From NCBI RefSeq assembly GCF_014905135.1, contig NZ_CP041406.1:1178001-1242000 (forward strand): 64,000 nucleotides of DNA, written 5' to 3'. The translations under genes and the position numbers were made by a program. How positions within the stretch are numbered: position 1 is the first letter of the stretch; each line of letters begins with the position of its first letter. The notes beneath the pieces are model-generated. The model ran no database searches and was not told the origin of the DNA. It worked only from the letters and a program-made list of their open reading frames with translations. This document shows, piece after piece, positions 25,083 through 33,527 of this stretch. The DNA comes from Sulfurimonas paralvinellae. Its GTDB lineage: Bacteria; Campylobacterota; Campylobacteria; Campylobacterales; Sulfurimonadaceae.

Positions 25083-26469
25083 TTCCGTACAAAAGAAAAA
25101 ACGTAAGTTCGAGCCGCTTGTAGAAGGCAAAGCCACGCTTTATGTCTGTGGTCCGACAGTCTATGACGATGCCCATCTCGGTCACGCGAAATCCGCCCTT
25201 GTTTTTGACCTGCTCACGCGAGTACTGCGTGCAAACGGCTACGATGTCATCTATGCACGCAACATTACGGACATTGACGACAAGATCATCAAAAAAGCCA
25301 TAGAGCAGAAAAAAGACATCAAAAGCATCACTGATTTCTACACGGAAGCTTTTCACAATGAAATGGCGGCCATCGGTGTCAAACGTCCCGATATTGAGCC
25401 AAAGGCAACAGAATCACTTGAAGCGATGTATATGATGATAGAAGAGCTCATAGAACATGGTCATGCTTATAAAACAAGTGACGGTGATGTCTATTTTGAC
25501 ACCAAAAGCGATCATGAATACCTCAGCCTTTCACACAGAATTCAAGAAGATGAGCAGAGACAGGAGAGGGTTGAGAGTTCTGAACAAAAGAGAAATTCTG
25601 CCGATTTCGCACTCTGGAAATCCGTCAAAGATGATACGATCACTTTCGATTCTCCTTTTGGTCCGGGACGTCCCGGATGGCACCTTGAATGTTCTGCCAT
25701 GATAGAAAAGCATCTCGCTTACAAAGAGAAGCCTTTTGCCATCGACATTCACGGCGGCGGAGCAGATCTGCTCTTTCCGCATCATGAAAATGAAGCCGCA
25801 CAAACACGATGTGCAACAAATCATGAACTCGCGAACTACTGGATGCACAACGGTTTTGTCAACATCGAAGGCGAGAAGATGAGCAAATCGCTCGGCAACA
25901 GTTTCTTCCTAAAGGATGCCCTGCGTGAGTATGACGGCGAAGTTCTTAGATTTTATCTCTTAAGTACCCATTACCGTGCAAACTTCAACTTCAATACACA
26001 GGACCTCGAAGCTTCCAAAAAACGGCTTGACAGACTCTACCGACTCAAAAAACGTCTTTTTGGATTGACTGGCAGTGAAGATGAGACCGCTTTTACAAAA
26101 GAGCTTTTAAACGCACTCAATGATGATATGAACATATCTTCTGCCTTAGCACTTATCGATGAGATGATAGGTCAAGCAAATGAAACACTTGACACTCCAG
26201 GAAAACATAAAATTCTTAAACGTGAAACGATTGCAAATCTCGCTTTTATAGAGAAAGTTCTAGGCTTTGGTGTAAAAAACCCTTATGAATACTTCCAATT
26301 TGGCGTGGATGAAGCAACGAAAGAGAGATTAAACACTCTCATAGAAGAGAGAAATGCGGCAAAAAAAGAGAAAGACTTTGAACGCTCAGACAAACTGCGC
26401 GACGAGATCTTAACTTATGGTGTCAACCTGATGGATACGCCACAGGGAACTTTTTGGGAGAAGGTGTAG
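25069..26469 (+). CDS. cysS: Cysteinyl-tRNA synthetase
   Basis: The 466-residue class I synthetase carries HLGH (the HIGH motif) at 36 to 39 and KMSKS near 265. The zinc ligands are in CGPTVYDDAHLG, PGWHLECSAM and FPHHENE. It starts with GTG inside the end of murJ, with no suitable in-frame ATG nearby. Length is typical for the family. The catalytic and anticodon-binding regions appear complete. A motif copy lies at 25921 (DALREYDG). Confidence 0.95.
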   Translation: MYIYDSVQKKKRKFEPLVEGKATLYVCGPTVYDDAHLGHAKSALVFDLLTRVLRANGYDVIYARNITDIDDKIIKKAIEQKKDIKSITDFYTEAFHNEMAAIGVKRPDIEPKATESLEAMYMMIEELIEHGHAYKTSDGDVYFDTKSDHEYLSLSHRIQEDEQRQERVESSEQKRNSADFALWKSVKDDTITFDSPFGPGRPGWHLECSAMIEKHLAYKEKPFAIDIHGGGADLLFPHHENEAAQTRCATNHELANYWMHNGFVNIEGEKMSKSLGNSFFLKDALREYDGEVLRFYLLSTHYRANFNFNTQDLEASKKRLDRLYRLKKRLFGLTGSEDETAFTKELLNALNDDMNISSALALIDEMIGQANETLDTPGKHKILKRETIANLAFIEKVLGFGVKNPYEYFQFGVDEATKERLNTLIEERNAAKKEKDFERSDKLRDEILTYGVNLMDTPQGTFWEKV

Positions 26470-26472
26470 CTT

Positions 26473-27417
26473 TTGCTCAAACTTCTTTCACTTTTGCTTC
26501 TTTTTACGTTTTTACAGGCAAAAGAGATCTCACCCCTGCACAAATTCAAAGCTGTCGGTTATGTCAGTGATTTTGTCGTTACACCGACTAGACTTTATGC
26601 TGCAGGAGATGAAGGCATTGTCACAGTATTTGATCTTAAAACGAAAAAAATCACAGAACTCATTGAGGTGGAACCTATCGTTACAGATACAGGAGAGCTA
26701 CAGGCACCGAGAATTTTAAGTATTGATTATAACAACGGCAAACTGCTTCTTGTATCAATCGGTAAAGATTTTTACAGAGATGTTTGGATCTATAAAGATC
26801 ATAAACTTACAAAAATAATCGGGCAAAAAGCAAAACTGACCATTAAAGAAGCACGTTTCATTGATGATGAGAAGATACTGCTTGCCACATTCGCTTCTGA
26901 GATTATCCTGCATGACAGGAGTGAACACTATAACATTTACAAAAGACATATCACACAAAGCACACTCGGAGACATTACCCTCACGCAAGACAAAAAGCAT
27001 GTTGTTATGGCTGATGAGAGTGGAGAAGTACGCATTTTAGATGTTACGAGTTCTCAAACTCTGCAGGTTCTTAAAAGTGAAAATGTAGATAATGTTTTTC
27101 ATGTTGCTCACGCAAACGGTATAACAATAACGGCTGGACAGGACAGACGCGTGGCAGTGTATAACAAAAAAAGAGCTCCCTACCATCTTAAAAGCGATTT
27201 TCTCGTCTACTGTGTAGGCATAACACCAAGCGGGAAAACCGGCATCTATTCAAGCGGAGTTAAAAACAAACTGCAGCTTTTTTCTACACACACGAAACAA
27301 AAACTCGACATACTGACAGGGCATTCAGCTCTTGTGAACCAGATAAAGTTCATTAACGAAAAAGAGCTCTACAGCAGTGAGAATAGCCCCTTTATATATT
27401 ATTGGAAACTACAGTAA
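26473..27417 (+). CDS. Exported WD40-type beta-propeller protein (NapL-like)
   Basis: The 314-residue protein has a signal peptide (MLKLLSLLLLFTFLQAKE) and repeated blade-like segments ending in short strands (DEGIVTVFDLKTKK, ESGEVRILDVTSSQTLQVL, QDRRVAVYNKK, VKNKLQLFSTHTKQKLDILT and GHSALVNQIKF). This indicates a seven-bladed WD40-like propeller in the periplasm. Proteins of this kind are encoded with periplasmic nitrate reductase in relatives (NapL), but no nap genes are here. The start is TTG, preceded by GGAGAAGG. It follows cysS by 3 nt, so is probably co-transcribed. Confidence 0.7.
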   Translation: MLKLLSLLLLFTFLQAKEISPLHKFKAVGYVSDFVVTPTRLYAAGDEGIVTVFDLKTKKITELIEVEPIVTDTGELQAPRILSIDYNNGKLLLVSIGKDFYRDVWIYKDHKLTKIIGQKAKLTIKEARFIDDEKILLATFASEIILHDRSEHYNIYKRHITQSTLGDITLTQDKKHVVMADESGEVRILDVTSSQTLQVLKSENVDNVFHVAHANGITITAGQDRRVAVYNKKRAPYHLKSDFLVYCVGITPSGKTGIYSSGVKNKLQLFSTHTKQKLDILTGHSALVNQIKFINEKELYSSENSPFIYYWKLQ

Positions 27418-27426
27418 GGAACTTAT

Positions 27427-28338
27427 ATGACTACCCAAGAGATCATCACACTCATTGAAAAAAATGCAGCAGGTACGACTGAAGAATTTCAACGTCTTTT
27501 TCATGGACGCGGAGGTTTGTATGAAGACTGGAGACATCTTACCGTTGATTCTATAGACAATATCATAAGTGTTTCATTGTACTTTGAAGAGCCGAGTGAA
27601 GCAGAGTTTATAGAGAAAATAAGTGCGTTTACAAACAAGAGTGAAAAATATGACACATTAGTCGTGCAAAGACGATACATCAAAGGCGCACCAAGTGAAG
27701 TCCTGATCGGAAAAGTACCCGACGATTTGACAATCACTGAAAACGGTATGCGATTCAAACTCAATCTGCTCTCAAACAAAAACAGCTACTACTTTCCAGA
27801 TATGAAAAACGGCCGTGCTTTCATTCGTGAGAATGCAGAGGGTAAGCATATCCTCAATCTCTTCTCTTATACCTGCGCCTTTTCAGTGGCGGCAAAACTC
27901 GGAGGAGCAAAGAGTGTTGTCAACATCGATATGAGCAAAGGCGCACTCAAAGTCGGCATGGCAAACCATTCACTCAATAATTTAGACCCAAAAGGAACAA
28001 GTTTCCTGCCGTATAACATTTTGAAATCATTTTCAAACATTAAAAGAAAAGGGCCGTATGATATCATCATCATCGATCCGCCGACATTTCAAAGAGGCAG
28101 CTTTGAAGCAAGTAAAGATTATGAGAAGATCATCAAAAAACTACCGCAGATTGCCAGTGACAACTGTCTTCTTTTAGCCTGTTTGAACTCTCCCGAACTA
28201 GACAGCGATTTCATCATCAATATGATGCAGAAATTCGCCCCTAGTTTCCAGTTTGTAAAACGTCTTGAAAATGTAGAAGAGTTCAAAAGTGCAGATGAGG
28301 CGAGAAGCCTCAAAAATCTAGTTTTTATTCGTCAGTAA
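27427..28338 (+). CDS. Class I SAM-dependent methyltransferase, RlmI/RlmK-like
   Basis: The 303-residue enzyme has SAM-binding motif I in KHILNLFSYTCAFSVAAKLGGA, motif II in VVNIDMSKGAL and the catalytic-loop IIIDPPTFQRG, as in RlmI/RlmK-type rRNA cytosine-5 or guanine-7 methyltransferases. The N-terminal PUA domain of RlmI is absent. It lies 9 nt after the propeller gene with AAGGA before the ATG. The substrate is probably rRNA, but this is inferred only from the family. Confidence 0.85.
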   Translation: MTTQEIITLIEKNAAGTTEEFQRLFHGRGGLYEDWRHLTVDSIDNIISVSLYFEEPSEAEFIEKISAFTNKSEKYDTLVVQRRYIKGAPSEVLIGKVPDDLTITENGMRFKLNLLSNKNSYYFPDMKNGRAFIRENAEGKHILNLFSYTCAFSVAAKLGGAKSVVNIDMSKGALKVGMANHSLNNLDPKGTSFLPYNILKSFSNIKRKGPYDIIIIDPPTFQRGSFEASKDYEKIIKKLPQIASDNCLLLACLNSPELDSDFIINMMQKFAPSFQFVKRLENVEEFKSADEARSLKNLVFIRQ

Positions 28339-28340
28339 TA

Positions 28341-28862
28341 TTATTTCTCAGGTGGAAATTTCTGCATCAATTCTTGAATGATTTTGTTGGTATATTTTCG
28401 TTTTTCTTGTGGAGTTTTCTGCTCTTGTAACTCCAGAGTACCTACAGTTCTGTAAACGATCTTTTTTGTTTTTGGATCAAGACCATCTACAACAATCGTT
28501 CCCTCAGTATAGTTGTAAGTTCGCGGTGTGGCGATCATCGCACCACCATAACCAAAACCACGATAACCAATCATTTGATAATCAGTCGTTATATTCACCT
28601 TGTCTTTTGCGCCGTAATGGTAAACAAAAACCATATCTGCACCCTTTTGTACATACTTGTATCCTCGAAATTCCAGCGTTTTACGGAGTGCATCTGTTAT
28701 TCGTTTATTGACCAGCTCACTCTCACCTTCTTTAGCATAATGTTTGATGCTAAAACTTTTCACTCTGGAAAAATCATACCCTTCATCATAATCTACATTA
28801 ACGCTAAGCGTTGAACAACTAACTAAAAAAACCACTACTAACGTTAAGAAAAAATATCGCAC
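28341..28862 (-). CDS. DUF4136 lipoprotein
   Basis: This predicted lipoprotein has about 173 residues. The GTG at 28862 gives a short signal peptide VRYFFLTLVVVFLVSC with a good lipobox. An upstream ATG would run 26 residues into the previous gene and place polar residues before the signal. The DUF4136 fold is shown by DYDEGYDFSRVKSFSI and ITDALRKTLEFRGYKYVQKG, then ADMVFVYHYGAKDK. These proteins sit in the cell envelope with unknown function. It follows the DJ-1-like gene by 4 nt. Confidence 0.8.
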   Translation of the reverse strand: MRYFFLTLVVVFLVSCSTLSVNVDYDEGYDFSRVKSFSIKHYAKEGESELVNKRITDALRKTLEFRGYKYVQKGADMVFVYHYGAKDKVNITTDYQMIGYRGFGYGGAMIATPRTYNYTEGTIVVDGLDPKTKKIVYRTVGTLELQEQKTPQEKRKYTNKIIQELMQKFPPEK

Positions 28863-28866
28863 AGCA

Positions 28867-29427
28867 TTATTCACAGTATGTTGCCAACAAACCGTTTCGG
28901 AGTGTTTCATAGGTTTCTTGACCTTGAAGCTTTTTAACAATACTCAATCCAAAACAGAGTGCCGTAGCAGGTCCGCGTGAGGTCATGACATTTTTATCTT
29001 CGACGACCATTGCTTTATCACCTTGATATCCCTTTGTCTGTATCTCATTTTCCACAGACGGGTAGCAGGTATACTTCTCTTTTAAAACACCTGCCTTGTC
29101 AAGAGCATATGGTGCAGCGCAGATAGCACCGATGTTCTTTCCTTTTACATCCATCTCACGCAGAAGATTTTGCACGTTTGCATCGTCTGCCAAAGCATGC
29201 GTACCGTCCCAGCCGCCTGGAAGGACAACCATATCAAGTTCATCTGCTGTAATATCTTTTACTTCTACATCGGCCTGAATCGTGATGCCGTTTGCACCTT
29301 GCACGAGCATATTGTCACTCAGTGCAGCGATGATGACATCCACACCTCCACGACGCAGCACGTCAATAATGCTCACAGCTTCTATCTCTTCAAATCCTCT
29401 TGCCAATGGCACTAAAACTTTACTCAT
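28867..29427 (-). CDS. DJ-1/PfpI family protein (YajL/ThiJ-like)
   Basis: The 186-residue protein has the DJ-1 nucleophile elbow in GAICAAPYAL (Cys), the conserved early Glu in ARGFEEIEAVSIIDVLRRGG, and the SRGPATALCFGLSIV segment that closes the active site. DJ-1/YajL proteins act as glyoxalase-like or protein-repair enzymes against carbonyl and oxidative damage. Length matches the family. A -10 element precedes it on the minus strand, and AAGGAG is a strong ribosome-binding site. Motif copy at 29155 encodes LLREMD. Confidence 0.9.
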   Translation of the reverse strand: MSKVLVPLARGFEEIEAVSIIDVLRRGGVDVIIAALSDNMLVQGANGITIQADVEVKDITADELDMVVLPGGWDGTHALADDANVQNLLREMDVKGKNIGAICAAPYALDKAGVLKEKYTCYPSVENEIQTKGYQGDKAMVVEDKNVMTSRGPATALCFGLSIVKKLQGQETYETLRNGLLATYCE

Positions 29428-29446
29428 TGTTGCTCCTTTATGACAA

Positions 29447-29452
29447 ATTATA
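29447..29452 (-). promoter_or_regulatory. -10 element upstream of the DJ-1 family gene
   Basis: TATAAT on the minus strand, 20 bp before the ATG, leaves a very short leader that contains AAGGAG. The same bases also contain TATAAT on the plus strand (29449 to 29454), so the gap may carry overlapping divergent promoters. Confidence 0.4.
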
Positions 29453-29517
29453 ATAGATATTGTAACACTTCATTTTTAACCTTTATTTAAAGCCTATTTA
29501 AAGGAGAATGAGCTATC

Positions 29518-29529
29518 ATTGTTAACAAT
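29518..29529. promoter_or_regulatory. Perfect 12-bp palindrome before the binding-protein/GGDEF-EAL operon
   Basis: ATTGTTAACAAT is a perfect palindrome 15 bp before the ATG of the substrate-binding lipoprotein. Its position fits an operator or a leader element, but no regulator is identified. Confidence 0.35.
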
Positions 29530-29543
29530 TTCAGGGATATTTT

Positions 29544-30422
29544 ATGAAAAAGAGACTCTTAGCCTTATTCAGCTTGTTTATTTTATTTTTCACGGCATGT
29601 AATCAACAGCAGGAAAAGCCGCTTCATATTGCGACAAATTCATGGATAGGCTATGCACCGCTTTTTTACGCAAAAGAAAAAGGGTATCTGGGTGAACTTA
29701 ACATTAAACTTATAACAAATGTTTCCCTTGCAGAAGCAGCAGATGTCTACGATATTGGCAAAGCTGAGATGGTGACAACGACACAGCATGAGTACTACTC
29801 TTTAAAAAATTCCGGACATAAGATTGTACCTGTCATTTTATTTGACCGCTCGAACGGAGGTGATCTCATTCTATCAAATAAATCTCTTGAGGAACTAAAA
29901 AGCGCCAAAAAAATATTTGCCTATCTGGAAATTGACTCTATCAACGCTGAAATTCTCAAAGATTTTATAAAACACTACAATATCGATGAAAAAAAGATCA
30001 CCTTTATCAATAAAGATCAGGCACAGATCGAAGAGATAGAACCTCTTAAAAGCGAAAACATGCTGATAGTCACCTATGTGCCTTACAATTTAAAACTACA
30101 GAAAAAAGGTTTTAAAGAGGTCGCTTCTACAAAAAATATGAACACTATTATGGTGATTGATGCACTGTGTGCCAATAAAAATATAATAACGCAGGAAGCA
30201 AAACGACTTCAAAAACTCAAACATATTATCGACAGATCCATCGATGAACTCACAGCAGATAAAAAAAGCTCTTACAAGCTTATAAAATCTTATCTCGGTA
30301 ATATGAGCTACAACGATTACGTTGAGTCATTTCAACTCATTAAATGGATAAACAAGCCTTCTCCACAACTCTTAAAACGGATAGAACCAATGGGATATAA
30401 AAAAGAAGACCTGATACAATGA
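29544..30422 (+). CDS. Periplasmic substrate-binding lipoprotein (NMT1/THI5/SsuA-like)
   Basis: The 292-residue protein has a lipoprotein signal (MKKRLLALFSLFILFFTAC). The NMT1/SsuA-like binding fold follows: PLHIATNSWIGYAPLFYAKE at the N-terminal lobe, AEMVTTTQHEYYSL and LILSNKSLEELKSAKKI. Such proteins usually feed an ABC permease for aromatic or sulfur compounds or pyrimidines. No permease or ATPase is nearby. Its stop overlaps the start of a GGDEF-EAL membrane protein by 4 nt, so it probably presents a ligand to that protein. The ligand is not predictable. Confidence 0.85.
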   Translation: MKKRLLALFSLFILFFTACNQQQEKPLHIATNSWIGYAPLFYAKEKGYLGELNIKLITNVSLAEAADVYDIGKAEMVTTTQHEYYSLKNSGHKIVPVILFDRSNGGDLILSNKSLEELKSAKKIFAYLEIDSINAEILKDFIKHYNIDEKKITFINKDQAQIEEIEPLKSENMLIVTYVPYNLKLQKKGFKEVASTKNMNTIMVIDALCANKNIITQEAKRLQKLKHIIDRSIDELTADKKSSYKLIKSYLGNMSYNDYVESFQLIKWINKPSPQLLKRIEPMGYKKEDLIQ

Positions 30423-32410
30423 AAAACATATCTATAAAGTTTTTTACAATTATTGCCCTGCTTCTTCTTCTTGCAAACGGCAGCTATATTTTTTATAATT
30501 TTTTTCAGGATTCAAAAAATACCACAGCGACTCTGCTCGAAGAAAATATTCAGGTAAATCTCCTCAACCTCAAACACTTTTTAGATAAGAATCTTAAAAC
30601 AAACAACATCAATCAACTGACAGCATACCTTGACAATATCGTCCACAGTAACACACTTATTTCTGACATTCATATCATAAATGATGAAAAAAAACTGCTC
30701 TATGCAACAGACAGAGATGAAACTCTTTTTCACAAAGGCATAGAGTGTACACCTTTGACAGATATCATCCACACTGATATCTTCAATGAAGAGTGTTACA
30801 GTTTCTCAGTAAAACTCTATAATGGTCTCACACCTTACTATTACACAACAGATGTCTATCTCAATAAAGAGTACCTCGATTCTCTTATGAAAGATAAAAT
30901 ACTCAAGTATACGACTCTTTTTGTTCTCAGTTTTGTCTTCTTTATGTTTCTTTTATGGGCAATAATCAACATGCTTGTTGTAAAACCGCTTGAACTCCTG
31001 CGACAGTTTGCCTATTACTCCACAAAAGTTCCTCAGCAGTTTTTCATTCAGGAGCTTGAAAGTATCCGATACTCTCTTGACCTTACTTTTAAACGACTTA
31101 AGGATGAACAGCGTGAACTTTTCAACATTTCGACAAAAGACCCCTTAAGCGGTCTTTACAACCGCCTGAGTCTTATGGAAAAAATAAACTGGCTTATTTC
31201 AAAAGGCAAACGCTCCAACGCTCAGTTTGCCCTTCTCTTTTTAGATCTGGACAATTTTAAGAACATCAACGACTCCAGAGGTCATGAGTTTGGAGACGAG
31301 GTTCTTCAGCATGTTGCAAAAGTTCTGCTTTCTTCGGTAAGGGACAATGACATAGTCTCGAGAATCGGCGGTGATGAGTTTGTCATCGTTTTACCTGATC
31401 TACAAGACAATGAAGCCATTTTGGAAGTCATTCACAGAATTCAGGAACTGCTAAACAAACCTATTGTTATTGACAACTATAAATACAACGTAACCTGCAG
31501 TATAGGTATCACTATCTATCCAAAAGACGGTCAAGACGTTACAGCTCTTTTGAAAAATGCAGATATCGCCATGTACAAATCAAAAGATCTTGGCAAAAAC
31601 AACTTTCACTTTTTCACAGAAAAACTCAATGATGAGATACAGGAAAAAATACATCTGCAACGCTTGATGTCCTCTGCTTTGGAAGAAGGTCATTTCCACC
31701 TCTATTATCAGCCAAAAGTTGATATCAAATCAAATAAGATAGTCGGCTGTGAAGCACTCATTCGCCTTATTGATCCTATTCACGGTCTTATTCCGCCAGA
31801 CAAGTTCATTTATCTTGCAGAAGAGAACAACTTCATCATTCCTCTTGGAGAGTGGATCATTGAAGAGGCGACAAGACAGTTGAAGTCGTGGGAAAATACG
31901 CCACTTCAAGATCTACGTCTTGCTATCAATATCTCAGGTGTACAGTTCAAAGATAAGCAACTTATCCCTACGCTGCAAGATGCTATTGGAAAAATTGATA
32001 AAAATAAACTTGAGATAGAATTGACTGAATCCGTTTTAATGACGGATTTTGATGATAAACTCGATATAATCAAAAAGTTCAAAGATCTTGGCCTGCGGCT
32101 CTCTCTTGATGATTTTGGTACGGGTTACTCATCACTCTCATATCTGAAAAAGATCCCTTTTGACACACTGAAGATCGACAAAAGTTTCATCGATGACCTT
32201 CAAAACAAAAAAGATCAATCCTTTGTCAATATGATCGTAACCATAGCTGATGAGCTTGAACTCGATGTCGTGGCAGAAGGTGTCGAGAACAAAGAGCAGT
32301 TGGAATATCTCAAACGTATGAAGTGTGAGCAGTACCAGGGATACTACTGTTCAAAACCATTGCCTGCCAAAGAGTTTGAAGCTCTTTTTCTCGATCATAC
32401 CTGTCACTAA
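30419..32410 (+). CDS. Membrane GGDEF-EAL protein paired with a binding protein
   Basis: The 663-residue protein has two membrane helices (about 7 to 28 and 163 to 186) flanking a periplasmic domain of about 130 residues. GGDEF is intact at 317 to 321 and EAL begins with CEALIRL at 445. The EAL metal and catalytic segments (ELTESVLM, DDFGTGYSSLSYLKK, LKIDKSFI and VAEGVEN) are complete, so both cyclic-di-GMP synthesis and hydrolysis are possible. It overlaps the lipoprotein gene by 4 nt. The pair recalls the Vibrio NspS-MbaA polyamine system in architecture. Confidence 0.9.
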   Translation: MKNISIKFFTIIALLLLLANGSYIFYNFFQDSKNTTATLLEENIQVNLLNLKHFLDKNLKTNNINQLTAYLDNIVHSNTLISDIHIINDEKKLLYATDRDETLFHKGIECTPLTDIIHTDIFNEECYSFSVKLYNGLTPYYYTTDVYLNKEYLDSLMKDKILKYTTLFVLSFVFFMFLLWAIINMLVVKPLELLRQFAYYSTKVPQQFFIQELESIRYSLDLTFKRLKDEQRELFNISTKDPLSGLYNRLSLMEKINWLISKGKRSNAQFALLFLDLDNFKNINDSRGHEFGDEVLQHVAKVLLSSVRDNDIVSRIGGDEFVIVLPDLQDNEAILEVIHRIQELLNKPIVIDNYKYNVTCSIGITIYPKDGQDVTALLKNADIAMYKSKDLGKNNFHFFTEKLNDEIQEKIHLQRLMSSALEEGHFHLYYQPKVDIKSNKIVGCEALIRLIDPIHGLIPPDKFIYLAEENNFIIPLGEWIIEEATRQLKSWENTPLQDLRLAINISGVQFKDKQLIPTLQDAIGKIDKNKLEIELTESVLMTDFDDKLDIIKKFKDLGLRLSLDDFGTGYSSLSYLKKIPFDTLKIDKSFIDDLQNKKDQSFVNMIVTIADELELDVVAEGVENKEQLEYLKRMKCEQYQGYYCSKPLPAKEFEALFLDHTCH

Positions 32411-32433
32411 CCTTTGCTTTACTAAAATTTGAG

Positions 32434-32439
32434 TATAAT
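32434..32439 (+). promoter_or_regulatory. -10 element upstream of pyrD
   Basis: TATAAT, in GAGTATAATCAC, lies 29 bp before the pyrD ATG, at a suitable distance for a short leader. A -35 is not evident. Confidence 0.45.
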
Positions 32440-32468
32440 CACTTTAATTTTTTAAAAGTGAAACCGTA

Positions 32469-33527
32469 ATGATAAACTATGAATCTATAAAACCTTTGCT
32501 CTTTAAGCTGCAGCCAGAAAATGCACACCATATCGCTGAATGCGTGCTCAGACTGCCAAATATCTGCCAAATTCCTTTCAACCCCTTTTTAGAGTCACAC
32601 TTTATCACTGATGATATCCTCACGCAGGATATCTTCGGACGTAAGTTTTACAACCCTGTCGGTCTTGGAGCAGGATTTGATAAAAATGCCACAATGATTC
32701 GAGGCATGCAAATCCTCGGGTTTGGTTTTACCGAGATCGGTACCGTCACACCAAAACCACAGCCCGGCAATCCAAAACCGAGAATGTGGCGCCACATAGA
32801 AGAAAAAAGCATCCAAAATGCCATGGGCTTTAACAATGACGGTGCTTATAAGGTCGTCAAAAGACTTAAACAACGCTATCCTTTCTCTACACCGATCGGT
32901 ATCAATATCGGAAAGAACAAGATAACTCCGGAAAAAGAAGCGATAAACGACTACACGCATCTCATCAAAGCCTTTGACGGTTTGGGAGATTACTTCGTCA
33001 TCAATATCTCTTCGCCAAATACTCCGGGACTGCGTGACCTTCAAAATGAAGCGTTCATCACAAGACTCTTTGCAGAAGCAAAAGCACTGACAAAGATGCC
33101 GATACTTCTGAAAATCGCTCCGGACATGACACCTGAAGATGCTGTAGCACTCACAACGTTAGCAGTACAAAAAGGTGCAGACGGCATCATCGCAACCAAC
33201 ACGACCATAGATTACTCACTTGTGCCACACCCTCACGCAGTAGGCGGGCTTAGCGGAGCAGTACTCAAAGAGAAAAGCTTTGCCATTTTTGAAGCCATTG
33301 CAAAAGAGCTTTATGCAAAGACGACACTTATCTCTGTCGGAGGAATTGATTCTGCAGAGGAAGCATATAAGCGCATCAAAGCCGGCGCTTCTCTTGTTCA
33401 GATACTCAGCGGCATCGTATTTGGCGGACCGGACATGATAATGAACATCAACAAAGAGCTCATAGAGCTGCTGCGTGCTGATGGCTACACAAATATCAGC
33501 CAGGCTGTCGGAGCGGATAGAAAATAA
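32469..33527 (+). CDS. pyrD: Dihydroorotate dehydrogenase, class 2
   Basis: The 352-residue enzyme belongs to membrane-associated class 2 DHODHs: an N-terminal helical extension (LKLQPENAHHIAECVL-like) and NPVGLGAGFDKNA. ISSPNTPGLRDLQ supplies the catalytic Ser of class 2 enzymes, and LSGAVLKEKS and IKAGASLVQILSG bind FMN. It oxidises dihydroorotate with quinone as acceptor in pyrimidine synthesis. The gene contains two motif copies (32619, with palindromic flanks, and 33232). The stop overlaps the start of the M16 peptidase gene. Confidence 0.94.
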   Translation: MINYESIKPLLFKLQPENAHHIAECVLRLPNICQIPFNPFLESHFITDDILTQDIFGRKFYNPVGLGAGFDKNATMIRGMQILGFGFTEIGTVTPKPQPGNPKPRMWRHIEEKSIQNAMGFNNDGAYKVVKRLKQRYPFSTPIGINIGKNKITPEKEAINDYTHLIKAFDGLGDYFVINISSPNTPGLRDLQNEAFITRLFAEAKALTKMPILLKIAPDMTPEDAVALTTLAVQKGADGIIATNTTIDYSLVPHPHAVGGLSGAVLKEKSFAIFEAIAKELYAKTTLISVGGIDSAEEAYKRIKAGASLVQILSGIVFGGPDMIMNINKELIELLRADGYTNISQAVGADRK

